Shown one piece after another: positions 6,948-13,288 of a DNA stretch of 13,288 nt. The notes under the pieces were generated by a model, which worked only from the letters and a program-made list of their open reading frames with translations, searched no databases and was not told the DNA's origin. How positions within the stretch are numbered: position 1 is the first letter of the stretch; the number at the start of each line of letters is the position of its first letter. The position numbers and the translations under genes were made by a program. This DNA is from Paraktedonobacter sp035294465 (GTDB taxonomy: Bacteria; Chloroflexota; Ktedonobacteria; Ktedonobacterales; Ktedonobacteraceae): the NCBI GenBank assembly GCA_035294465.1, contig DATGKW010000246.1:1-13288 (forward strand). The letters run 5' to 3'.

Positions 6948-8061
6948 TTACGTTCCAGCGGTGACCCCACTGGCTTGCATCTGTAGATACGCACGGATGA
7001 ACGGGTCCACGTTGCCGTTCAGATAACCGTCGGTATCGCTGGTCTCGAAGTTAGTACGATGGTCCTTGACGATATTATAAGGGTGAATGGTCGTGGTACG
7101 AATCTGTGTGCCGAAATCGGCCTGCACAAACTCGCCTTTCAACTTCGCGTTTTCTTCCGCGCGCTTCTTCACTTCGAGTTCATAGAGGCGCGCCTTGAGC
7201 AGCTTCAATGCTACCTCGCGGTTCTGGATCTGCGAGCGCTCATTCTGGCAGGTCACGACAATTCCAGTAGGAATATGACGCATGCGCACTGCCGAATCGG
7301 TTTTATTGACGTGCTGGCCACCCGCACCGGTTGAGCGGTAGGTATCGATATCGAGATCCTCGGGACGAATGTTGATCTCGATGGTATCTTCGATATCGGG
7401 CATCACCTCGACTTTGGCGAAGGAGGTGTGGCGGCGATGCGCGGCGTCGAAAGGCGAGAGGCGGATCAAGCGATGGGTGCCGATCTCGGAACGCAGGTAG
7501 CCATACGCGTAGCGACCGGTGATTCCGACGGTGACGCTTTTGATGCCAGCTTCTTCACCTTCGTTGTAGTCATAGATCTCTGTGCGAAATTTATGATTCT
7601 CGGCCCAGCGCAGATACATGCGCAGCAGCATCTCGGCCCAGTCGGCGGCATCCACGCCGCCACTGCCGGCATGAATGCTTATAATGGCATTCTTCTCGTC
7701 GTGCTCGCCGCTAAGCATCAGGGAGAATTGCAGCTTCTCAACTTCTTGTTCGGTTTCGGTGAGCGACCGTGCGACCTCTGCCTGCATCTCCGCGTCCGGC
7801 TCCTCCTCTAATAATGCGGCCAGTTCGTGCAGGTCGTCCAGTTGTGCCGCAATGCCTTCCCAGGTTGTAACCTCTTCGCGTAGCGCGTTGAGGTGCTGCA
7901 TATGAGCCTGAGCTTTGCGATTATCGAACCAGAAGTCTTCCGCCATGCTCTCGGCTGCTAATTTCTCGATTTCTTGTTTTTTGCTGGCCAAGTCAAAGAC
8001 GCACCATAGTTTCATGGACGCGCCCTTGCAGGCGTTCGATTTGATTGGTTAGTTCACTCAT
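6948..8061 (-). CDS. prfB: peptide chain release factor 2, made by programmed +1 frameshift
   Basis: RF2 reads UGA and UAA stop codons and triggers peptide release in the ribosome. Frame 0 runs from ATG 8061 for 22 codons (MSELTNQIERLQGRVHETMV then RL) to an in-frame TGA at 7993-7995. A +1 shift at CTT-TGA-C continues with DLASKKQEIEKL for 348 residues to 6948, giving 370 residues in all, the normal length. Codon-recognition motif SPF is at 202-204, and the peptidyl-transferase motif GGQ is at 247-249 within GAGGQHVNKTDSAVRM, both close to their E. coli positions. The in-frame ATG at 8015 of the second frame is an artefact of the shift. There is no Shine-Dalgarno site before ATG 8061; a TACAAT six bases upstream suggests a leaderless message. 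The gene follows the 8101-9297 gene by 39 bases. Confidence 0.96.
7992..8007 (-). promoter_or_regulatory. prfB: prfB programmed +1 frameshift site
   Basis: On the minus strand the slippery sequence is CTT TGA C (7998-7992): a leucine codon, the UGA that RF2 itself reads, then C. Low RF2 lets the ribosome shift +1 and complete the protein, which is autoregulation known from many bacteria. The Shine-Dalgarno-like stimulator that sits three bases upstream of CTT in E. coli (AGGGGG) is here only ATGGTG, a weak match. Confidence 0.93.
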
Positions 8062-8067
8062 GGGAGC

Positions 8068-8073
8068 ATTGTA
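8068..8073 (-). promoter_or_regulatory. candidate -10 element giving a leaderless prfB transcript
   Basis: TACAAT on the minus strand (five of six consensus bases) lies exactly six bases before the prfB ATG, the spacing expected if transcription starts at or next to the A of ATG. The bases 17 upstream (TAGTCG, 8091-8096) match a -35 at only three positions. Confidence 0.4.
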
Positions 8074-8100
8074 GCATGTTTTTGAGCGGACGACTACCCA

Positions 8101-9297
8101 TCAATTGAGGATAACACCTGTCAACAACATCTGACCCGACTCTTTATTGAGATTCCCCGGACGAGGCAGGGACTTGATAAGCAACACACCCTGCTGACCG
8201 CTTGTCAAGTTGGCATAAGGTATTGTACCAGAATAGCTACTATCCGGGTGGACGGTTAGCGGTATGTTGATTGCCCGGCTCACGGGCGTCATGGTATGGT
8301 CAAAGAGCGTGGCAGTAGTCTGGCCATCGACCAGGGCGTTGGCGCCGCTGAACTGCAAGGGAGAATGGAGGGTCGTAGGCAGCGGCTGGTCTAGGGTACC
8401 GAAGCGGGAGATCAGCATACCTCTGGTGCGTGCGTCGGTAACAAACCAGAGACCGGCGCTATCTGACTCGATCAATTGCTTGAGCGTGACCACGAGGACG
8501 ATATGAGGACTCTGCTCGGTCAGTGAAACCTCGGCTGTATCTCCTGTGCGAGAAAGGAGCTGCGCCTGCGGATCAGGGGACCATTGCAGAAGATCTTTGC
8601 TCATTTGGATGGCCGTGGTCACCGGGTCGTTCCAGGGCAATTCTTGCCCGTTATCGGCACTTTGCTGGAGAGCCTCGGCCTCAGTCTGGCTGGTCACGGG
8701 ATAGAAGCCGGGGAAAGCGATTGGGACAAAATGGCCTTGTTCCCAGGCATATTCGTGATACACGTTCTGTTGAAGTGGCTGAAGAAACGGAATCACGTCT
8801 GGCGCGAGCCTGGTATCCAATGTTCGGGTGATAAAAGTATGCTCAGGCGTCAACTCGACAGCTCCCTGAATCAATCCTCGCTGGGTGAAGAGCCGGGTGA
8901 GGTGCGGCTGGTTTCCTTGCATTGAGCAGCCAAAGATATACACGTCCAGTGTGTTTTGTAATCCGTGCGTGATCACCTGAACCAGCGCGGCAGGCAAGCC
9001 ACCATCCAGATCATTGACGATCTGCACGGCAGCCATCTGCTGATTTTGTGTCTGGAGGTGAACCACCCGGGGATAATCGGCCGCTTCCAGGTACTGGTTG
9101 CAAGTTATGGGCTGTTCTGGAAGAGGCCATGCGTAGACCGCGACTGCGCGCAAAATGCAGAGAATGAGCAGGCCGCCAAGCAAGAGCAGAAACGGGTGCC
9201 TTTTCAGGGCATGTGTGCGAGGTTTTCGTTTTCGTTCTCTGTACGGAATGATTTGCAATTCCTGTGCTAGCTGCTTGCTTGTTAAAAAGGGCGTCAC
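8101..9297 (-). CDS. membrane-anchored extracytoplasmic protein, possible Gmad2-like C-terminal domain
   Basis: This 398-residue protein starts at GTG 9297, with AAGGAGGG about six bases upstream. Residues 1-33 are very basic (RERKRKPRTHALKRH), and one hydrophobic helix (about 35-57, FLLLLGGLLILCILRAVAVY) follows, predicting N-in, C-out anchoring without a lipobox. The exported part has no catalytic motif I recognise. The last ~90 residues (308-398: SPLQFSGANALVDGQ, SSYSGTIPY, a Gly turn and a strand ending LTGVILN) resemble Gmad2, an immunoglobulin-like domain described in spore-germination and cell-envelope proteins; this is a pattern impression, not a search result. No terminator separates it from prfB, so read-through into prfB is possible. 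A function in envelope or sporulation is conjecture. Confidence 0.82.
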   Translation of the reverse strand: MTPFLTSKQLAQELQIIPYRERKRKPRTHALKRHPFLLLLGGLLILCILRAVAVYAWPLPEQPITCNQYLEAADYPRVVHLQTQNQQMAAVQIVNDLDGGLPAALVQVITHGLQNTLDVYIFGCSMQGNQPHLTRLFTQRGLIQGAVELTPEHTFITRTLDTRLAPDVIPFLQPLQQNVYHEYAWEQGHFVPIAFPGFYPVTSQTEAEALQQSADNGQELPWNDPVTTAIQMSKDLLQWSPDPQAQLLSRTGDTAEVSLTEQSPHIVLVVTLKQLIESDSAGLWFVTDARTRGMLISRFGTLDQPLPTTLHSPLQFSGANALVDGQTTATLFDHTMTPVSRAINIPLTVHPDSSYSGTIPYANLTSGQQGVLLIKSLPRPGNLNKESGQMLLTGVILN

Positions 9298-9333
9298 CGT
9301 TTTCCCTCCTTGTCGAGCGATTTTTCTCTTTTT

Positions 9334-9339
9334 ATTCTA
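9334..9339 (-). promoter_or_regulatory. weak -10 candidate for the membrane-protein gene
   Basis: TAGAAT on the minus strand (five of six consensus bases) lies about 37 bases before the GTG at 9297. No matching -35 hexamer is seen at normal spacing. Confidence 0.3.
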
Positions 9340-9369
9340 CAGGGGCACAAGAAATTCGCTCGCAGAGAG

Positions 9370-9384
9370 AACGATAGGATCGTT
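9370..9384. repeat. small palindrome between divergent genes
   Basis: AACGAT and ATCGTT flank AGG. The core CGATAGGA recurs as a direct repeat at 9461-9468, on the other side of the ndh promoter candidate. Operator-like in size and placement, but unproven. Confidence 0.3.
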
Positions 9385-9418
9385 TCGGCGAAGGAAAGCG
9401 AGCAGATGGAAGTTGTCG

Positions 9419-9448
9419 TTGTCACTCTCTCCGTCTTTACGCTAAAGT
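9419..9448 (+). promoter_or_regulatory. candidate promoter of ndh
   Basis: TTGTCA (9419-9424, five of six) and TAAAGT (9443-9448, four of six) are separated by 18 bases, about 80 bases before the ndh GTG. Confidence 0.4.
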
Positions 9449-9527
9449 ATAGATGTGAAGCGATAGGAGAGTAGCTGCCATAATAGAGAGGGAGCATTGA
9501 GAAAAACTCTGCGAAAGGAAGGGATCT

Positions 9528-10868
9528 GTGAAGACGCGAGCGAAGAAGATACATTCGGAAGTGACCGAAAAGCGTTCTATGGAACACCCTCCGCGTGTTG
9601 TGGTTGTTGGTGGAGGCTTCGGAGGTCTCCAGGCCGCAAAAGCTCTGGGCAAGGCGCCGGTACGTGTGACCGTGATTGATCGCAACAACCACCATCTCTT
9701 TCAACCATTGCTGTACTGGGTAGCGACCGCCGAACTCTCTCCGGCGGATATCTCCTCGCCGATTCGCCATATTTTACGCAGGCAGAAGAATACGGAAGTT
9801 TTAATGGCGGAGGTAAGCGGTGTGGACCTGGAGGGCCATCGCGTGTTAATGGGAGAGCACGCGGTTTCATACGACTATCTGGTGCTAGCCACGGGCGCGC
9901 GGGATAACTACTTTGGGCATCCTGAGTGGAGCAGGTATGTCTCAGGGCTGAAGTCGCTTGTTGAGGCCACGACTATTCGCAATCATATTCTAGGGGCCTT
10001 TGAACGTGCTGAGATGGAGCCTGATCCTGAGAAAGTCAGAGAGTTGCTAACCTTTGTGCTGGTGGGAGCTGGTCCAACCGGCGTTGAGATGGCGGGAGCC
10101 ATCGCGGAGCTCTCTCGTAGAGCGCTTGCCGGGGATTTTCGTCATATTAATCCTGCCTCTGCCCGCGTAATTCTGATCGAGGCTCTCCCGCGTATCCTGA
10201 CGGCTTTCCCGGAAAAGCTGGCGAAGAAGGCGCAGCGAGCGCTGAATCAATTGGGAGTTGAGGTTAGGACGAATACGCCGGTAGAGCAGATCGATGCTGA
10301 GGGAGTACTGGTTCCCGGTGGACGTATTCGTAGTGAAACGATCATCTGGTGCGCGGGCGTGGCCGCCTCACCGGCCGGAGAGTGGTTGGGTGCTGATGTG
10401 GATCGCGGCGGGCGGGTGCGTGTTCAACCTGATTTATCGCTGCCTGGTCATCCCAACGTTTTTGTTATTGGAGACACTGCCTCCATTATGCAGCAGGGGA
10501 AGCCTCTTCCAGGGGTGGCTCCGGTTGCCATGCAGCAAGGTCGCTATGTCGCCGCGTTGATTAAGCAGCGTGTAACCGTTGGCGGAAAGGAGCACCCTTT
10601 TCGCTATGTCAATAAAGGAAATCTGGCTACTGTTGGGCGTTCCTATGCCATCGTCGATATAAAAGGGTTCAGGCTCAGTGGTTTACTGGCCTGGATGCTC
10701 TGGTTGATTATCCATATCTATTACCTGATTGGTTTTCGCAACCGCCTGATAGCGCTCTTTCAATGGGCCTGGACATACTTCACCTCTAGTCGTGGGGCAC
10801 GCTTGATCACAATAAGTGGTGAAGCGCAGCTCTCGCACCTGCGGACGAAAGAAGCAGCGGAACGTTGA
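9528..10868 (+). CDS. ndh: type II NADH dehydrogenase (NDH-2), FAD-dependent NAD(P)H:quinone oxidoreductase
   Basis: NDH-2 passes electrons from NADH to quinone on the cytoplasmic face of the membrane without pumping protons. The 446 residues include the FAD-binding RVVVVGGGFGGLQAA (23-37), LVLATGA (118-124), the NAD-binding FVLVGAGPTGVEMAG (176-190), AGVAASP (276-282), and the second FAD contact VFVIGDTA (311-318) followed by APVAMQQG. The C-terminal hydrophobic segment LLAWMLWLIIHIYYLIGF (386-403) and amphipathic FQWAWTYFTS are the membrane anchor typical of NDH-2. GTG 9528 is used, with a GGAAGGG site about five bases upstream; an ATG at residue 18 lacks one. The gene is divergent from the membrane-protein gene and is followed by pfp, which has its own promoter. 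A related flavoprotein role is possible but less likely given the anchor. Confidence 0.94.
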   Translation: MKTRAKKIHSEVTEKRSMEHPPRVVVVGGGFGGLQAAKALGKAPVRVTVIDRNNHHLFQPLLYWVATAELSPADISSPIRHILRRQKNTEVLMAEVSGVDLEGHRVLMGEHAVSYDYLVLATGARDNYFGHPEWSRYVSGLKSLVEATTIRNHILGAFERAEMEPDPEKVRELLTFVLVGAGPTGVEMAGAIAELSRRALAGDFRHINPASARVILIEALPRILTAFPEKLAKKAQRALNQLGVEVRTNTPVEQIDAEGVLVPGGRIRSETIIWCAGVAASPAGEWLGADVDRGGRVRVQPDLSLPGHPNVFVIGDTASIMQQGKPLPGVAPVAMQQGRYVAALIKQRVTVGGKEHPFRYVNKGNLATVGRSYAIVDIKGFRLSGLLAWMLWLIIHIYYLIGFRNRLIALFQWAWTYFTSSRGARLITISGEAQLSHLRTKEAAER

Positions 10869-10893
10869 CTTGCCCCGGCGCAATGAATATAAT
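10865..10893 (+). promoter_or_regulatory. near-consensus promoter of the phosphofructokinase gene
   Basis: TTGACT (10865-10870) and a perfect TATAAT (10888-10893) are separated by exactly 17 bases. The -35 hexamer contains the TGA stop codon of ndh. The predicted start is about 64 bases before the ATG at 10964. A short repeat ACTCG/CGAGT lies in the leader. Confidence 0.78.
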
Positions 10894-10963
10894 CCAGTCG
10901 GTGGTTAACGACTCGCAGAGCAGTCACGAGTAACATTCTTAAGATAGAGGGAAAGAGAGTTTT

Positions 10964-12178
10964 ATGCCAAAACAATCATCGAGCAAAATTCGTTCGCTTG
11001 GCGTGCTGACCGGCGGTGGTGATGTGCCCGGACTCAATGCGGCTATCAAAGCGCTGGTCTATCGAGCTGAGCCTCTGGGAATTCGCGTGCTGGGTTTGCG
11101 CGCAGGATGGGCTGGAGTTACGTACCTGGACCGCGCGCAAAAGTATGATGATCTGCTGTTCCGTGCGGATGATCCAGCAACCTGGCGTGATCATTACGTT
11201 ATGCCTCTCAATCGCCTGAATACGCGCACGATTGATCGAGAAGGGGGCACGATTTTGCAGTCCACGCGAACCAATCCGGCACGGGTGCAGGTGAAAGAGT
11301 TGCCCGAACATCTACGTCATCTTGGGGAAGGTCATAAACCCGATGAGCGTATCGATCTGACGGATGAGGTGATCAAGAATCTGCAATTTCTGGAGCTGGA
11401 TGGCCTGGTAGTGATCGGCGGTGACGACACTCTCAGCTACGGTTCAGTTCTCGCCGGAAAAGGTATCCCTGTCTGGGGCATTCCCAAGACCATGGATAAT
11501 GATGTACCTGGCACAGATTACTGTATTGGCTTCCAGACAGCGATTGATCGTGCAGTTGAGTTTGTCAATCGCATCCGTTCGACGGCCGAGTCGCATAGCG
11601 AAACCATTCTGTACCGCATGTTTGGCCGCGACGCTGGCTTCACCGCGCTGGAGACCGCGCTGGTAACGTGGGCTGATCGGCTGATCATTCCTGAAGCGCC
11701 CGCCGATATCGACCGTCTGGCTGAACTGGTCGCGCAGGATCGAGAGAATCCCCAGCACTACTCGTCAGTGATTCTCTCTGAGGGAGCGAACTTTGGCGTT
11801 CCGGTACCGGAGGTTGGAGAACCAGATGCCTATGGACATCGCAAAAAGGTCAATGTCGCTGAATTTCTCGCGGAGGAATTAGGCAGACGCCTGCCGGGCG
11901 TGCGGTTCCTGGCCATCGACCTGACCTATTTTCTGCGCAGCGGCGAGCCGGTGGTATATGATAAACACATGGCGATCTACTACGCCAATATGGCGATGAG
12001 CGCGGTGACAGCTGGTATGTATGATGTAATGGTAGCATACCGCGACGGGTCCTTTATCTACACCGATGTTCCTGGGAAGAACCTGCCTGCCCGGCGCGTA
12101 AACCTGGAGGATTATCATACAACTCTCTATCGCCCAAACCTCGAAAGGATTACCGGCCCTTATCAGCCGCAGCGGTAG
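10964..12178 (+). CDS. pfp: 6-phosphofructokinase with pyrophosphate-type signature
   Basis: The enzyme phosphorylates fructose 6-phosphate to fructose 1,6-bisphosphate in glycolysis. At 404 residues it is longer than the ~320 of E. coli PfkA. Visible motifs: LTGGGDVPGLNAAIKA (15-30, phosphoryl-donor loop), IGGDDTLSYGS (151-161), PKTMDNDVPGTDYCIGFQTAID (174-195, with catalytic D178 and D180), and MFGRDAGFTALETAL (219-233, substrate side). In this family Gly at the fourth position of GGDG and Gly in PGTIDND mark ATP use, while Asp and Lys mark pyrophosphate use. Here they are D155 and K175, so PPi dependence (reversible, energy-saving) is predicted. A weak purine-rich site precedes ATG 10964. 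A strong promoter upstream and a terminator downstream suggest a single-gene transcript. Family certain; donor specificity inferred. Confidence 0.93.
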   Translation: MPKQSSSKIRSLGVLTGGGDVPGLNAAIKALVYRAEPLGIRVLGLRAGWAGVTYLDRAQKYDDLLFRADDPATWRDHYVMPLNRLNTRTIDREGGTILQSTRTNPARVQVKELPEHLRHLGEGHKPDERIDLTDEVIKNLQFLELDGLVVIGGDDTLSYGSVLAGKGIPVWGIPKTMDNDVPGTDYCIGFQTAIDRAVEFVNRIRSTAESHSETILYRMFGRDAGFTALETALVTWADRLIIPEAPADIDRLAELVAQDRENPQHYSSVILSEGANFGVPVPEVGEPDAYGHRKKVNVAEFLAEELGRRLPGVRFLAIDLTYFLRSGEPVVYDKHMAIYYANMAMSAVTAGMYDVMVAYRDGSFIYTDVPGKNLPARRVNLEDYHTTLYRPNLERITGPYQPQR

Positions 12179-12198
12179 AGTTTTTTCGTACAGAAGAA

Positions 12199-12251
12199 AA
12201 ACGCAGCGGGAGTTGGCCAGTCCAGTTTCTTCGGCTTCTCTCGCTGCGTTT
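12199..12251. terminator. bidirectional terminator between pfp and the coiled-coil gene
   Basis: Arms 12199-12212 and 12238-12251 pair over 14 positions with one G-T pair (AAACGCAGCGGGAG against its near-complement), around a 25-base loop. On the + strand the stem ends in TTT and runs on as ATTT. On the minus strand it continues into TTTTTCTTC. It lies between two convergent stop codons (12178 and 12286), so it serves both. Confidence 0.85.
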
Positions 12252-12285
12252 ATTTCCTGGTCTCTCTATTTGCTGCTCGCTTGCC

Positions 12286-13071
12286 TTATGCCTTCTTCTT
12301 ATCCTGGTCGGCTGCCTCGCCCGCCTTCGCCGATTCGGCGGGTGAAGGTGTACCAGATTGCGCAGTGAATGGCGAGAAAACCGGTGGCAGAACGCCCTGC
12401 TGGTACGAGCCGGGCGCGGCTGCCGCAGCGGATTCTGGGCTGGCCTCAGAAGGAGCGGAGGCTGCGTGATGGGCAGATGTATGAGATCGGGTGTGGGGCT
12501 TTTCTGCTGTGCTGGAAGCAGGTGCTGCTGGAGCAGGATCTGACTGCACAGGAGCAGCGGGAGCTGGTGCTGGTGTTTGGGATGGTGCTGGCTGAGCGGG
12601 TGGAACCGGAGGGACTGGCGGGTAAGCAGGATAGCCTGTTGGAGGAGCGTAGGGGGGATAAACAGATGGGACCGGATAGGCGGGATAGCCTGGCGGGACG
12701 GTCCCAGCGGGAGGCGCTGGTGGATAGCCCGGATAGCTGGCCGGAGCAGGGGCCACAGGAGCAGCCTGTTGGGCGTTTGCTTGTTGCGCAGCGGCATCTT
12801 CAGTAGCTTGCAAGCGCTGAAGCTCCTCGTGAACCTCTTTGAGCTGCTGTTGGTACTCAGCGATCTGATGACAGATCGCGGTAAGTTCTCCCTGGGCCAG
12901 GACCCCCTGCTGATACATGTCCATTGCTTTGGCGACTAGATTCTGCCCTTGCTGTGAGACTTTGAAGTTCAGATCCGTGACAACGTTGTGCAGATGCTGG
13001 ATTTTGGCTATACGTGCGGCCTCCTGGGAAGCCTTTTCTAGACCATGCTGAATCGATTCTAAAAAACTCAT
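12286..13071 (-). CDS. coiled-coil protein with Pro/Tyr-rich and Ala/Ser-rich tail, function unknown
   Basis: The 261-residue protein has two unlike halves. Residues 1 to ~95 are helical and probably coiled-coil (SIQHGLEKASQEAARIAKI, then EYQQQLKEVHEELQRLQ), with no membrane helix. Residues about 100-165 are low-complexity, with YPGYPP, PPGYPAYP and PPTGYPAYPP units, and the remainder is Ala/Pro/Ser-rich, ending in DKKKA. The DNA shows matching short repeats of a GGATAGC-type unit. Start ATG 13071 has GAGGG seven bases upstream and is preferred to the overlapping GTG one codon earlier. A strong promoter lies at 13236-13265. The tail resembles disordered, multivalent or surface-sticking Pro/Tyr regions, but no export signal is visible. 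I do not recognise the family. Confidence 0.82.
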   Translation of the reverse strand: MSFLESIQHGLEKASQEAARIAKIQHLHNVVTDLNFKVSQQGQNLVAKAMDMYQQGVLAQGELTAICHQIAEYQQQLKEVHEELQRLQATEDAAAQQANAQQAAPVAPAPASYPGYPPAPPAGTVPPGYPAYPVPSVYPPYAPPTGYPAYPPVPPVPPAQPAPSQTPAPAPAAPVQSDPAPAAPASSTAEKPHTRSHTSAHHAASAPSEASPESAAAAAPGSYQQGVLPPVFSPFTAQSGTPSPAESAKAGEAADQDKKKA

Positions 13072-13123
13072 CACTATACCCTCGATCTCTAAATCGACCT
13101 GTCATCGATTGGCACGATGATAG

Positions 13124-13170
13124 TGCTTGCCTGATAGTGCAGCATGCCTTTTCTTTTAGCCAGGCAAGCA
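13124..13170. repeat. 10-bp inverted repeat in the leader of the coiled-coil gene
   Basis: TGCTTGCCTG (13124-13133) and CAGGCAAGCA (13161-13170) are perfect reverse complements, 27 bases apart. A direct repeat TGATAGTGC (13118-13126 and 13132-13140) overlaps the left arm. It lies between the predicted transcription start and the ATG, so it could form a leader hairpin or be a protein-binding site. Confidence 0.45.
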
Positions 13171-13235
13171 GCTTTGTCGGCCATATTTCAATAGCGCCCT
13201 ATGGTATACAAAACTGATCTCCGTAGGTTGTGCTC

Positions 13236-13265
13236 ATTATAGCAAAGTTGATTGTCTTGTGTCGA
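13236..13265 (-). promoter_or_regulatory. strong promoter of the coiled-coil gene
   Basis: On the minus strand TCGACA (13260-13265, five of six) is followed after 18 bases by a perfect TATAAT (13236-13241). It predicts a leader of about 155 bases before ATG 13071. Confidence 0.65.
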
Positions 13266-13288
13266 TGTATTGGCGCGATCAGCCAGCC

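Noticed and set aside
6948..8015. prfB starting at the ATG at 8015 in the second frame
   Set aside because: This start arises only from the +1 frame upstream of the recoding site. The true N-terminus comes from frame 0 at 8061, as in other RF2 proteins.
9294..9770. 158-codon minus-strand frame across the ndh 5' end
   Set aside because: It overlaps the divergent promoter region and the FAD-binding part of ndh, and its product has no recognisable features.
12150..12797. 215-codon minus-strand frame with His/Leu/Pro-rich product
   Set aside because: It is the out-of-frame shadow of the Pro-rich coding repeats of the coiled-coil gene and runs across the terminator into pfp.

Overview
The window looks like an ordinary chromosomal housekeeping segment of a moderate-GC bacterium. 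Gene content, frequent GTG starts with good Shine-Dalgarno sites, and the lineage-style hypothetical proteins suggest a Ktedonobacteria-like member of the Chloroflexota. This is inference from reading the sequence, not from a search. I see no tRNA, rRNA, CRISPR array, transposase, phage gene or defence system.

Layout. Positions 1-232 hold the 3' end of an unrecognised + strand gene. It converges on a minus-strand block, ftsY > accD > accA > small HTH-like ORF (3468 down to 239), with overlapping or tightly spaced genes that look like one operon. Upstream of ftsY, 3469-3826 is non-coding and rich in inverted repeats, including a 20-bp perfect-arm hairpin directly behind a 71-residue zinc-ribbon-like gene (3827-4042, minus). 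A long leader (4043-4731) precedes a primary-type sigma-70 factor gene (4732-5763, +), which ends in a textbook terminator.

Next come a minus-strand gene for a protein with two copies of a small module joined by a poly-glycine linker (5822-6736), prfB encoding release factor 2 with a programmed +1 frameshift (6948-8061, minus), and a membrane-anchored extracytoplasmic protein with a possible Gmad2-like C-terminal domain (8101-9297, minus). Divergent from that is a type II NADH dehydrogenase (9528-10868, +). It is followed by a phosphofructokinase with the pyrophosphate-type active-site signature (10964-12178, +), which has its own near-consensus promoter overlapping the ndh stop. A bidirectional terminator separates it from a coiled-coil protein with a Pro/Tyr-rich tail (12286-13071, minus), which has a strong upstream promoter.

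Functionally, the segment combines fatty-acid initiation (acetyl-CoA carboxylase carboxyltransferase), co-translational membrane targeting (FtsY), transcription initiation, translation termination, respiration and glycolysis. No new system is evident. The points most worth checking are the prfB recoding site with a weak upstream stimulator and a possible leaderless mRNA, the PPi-type phosphofructokinase, the duplicated-module protein and the hairpin cluster upstream of ftsY.
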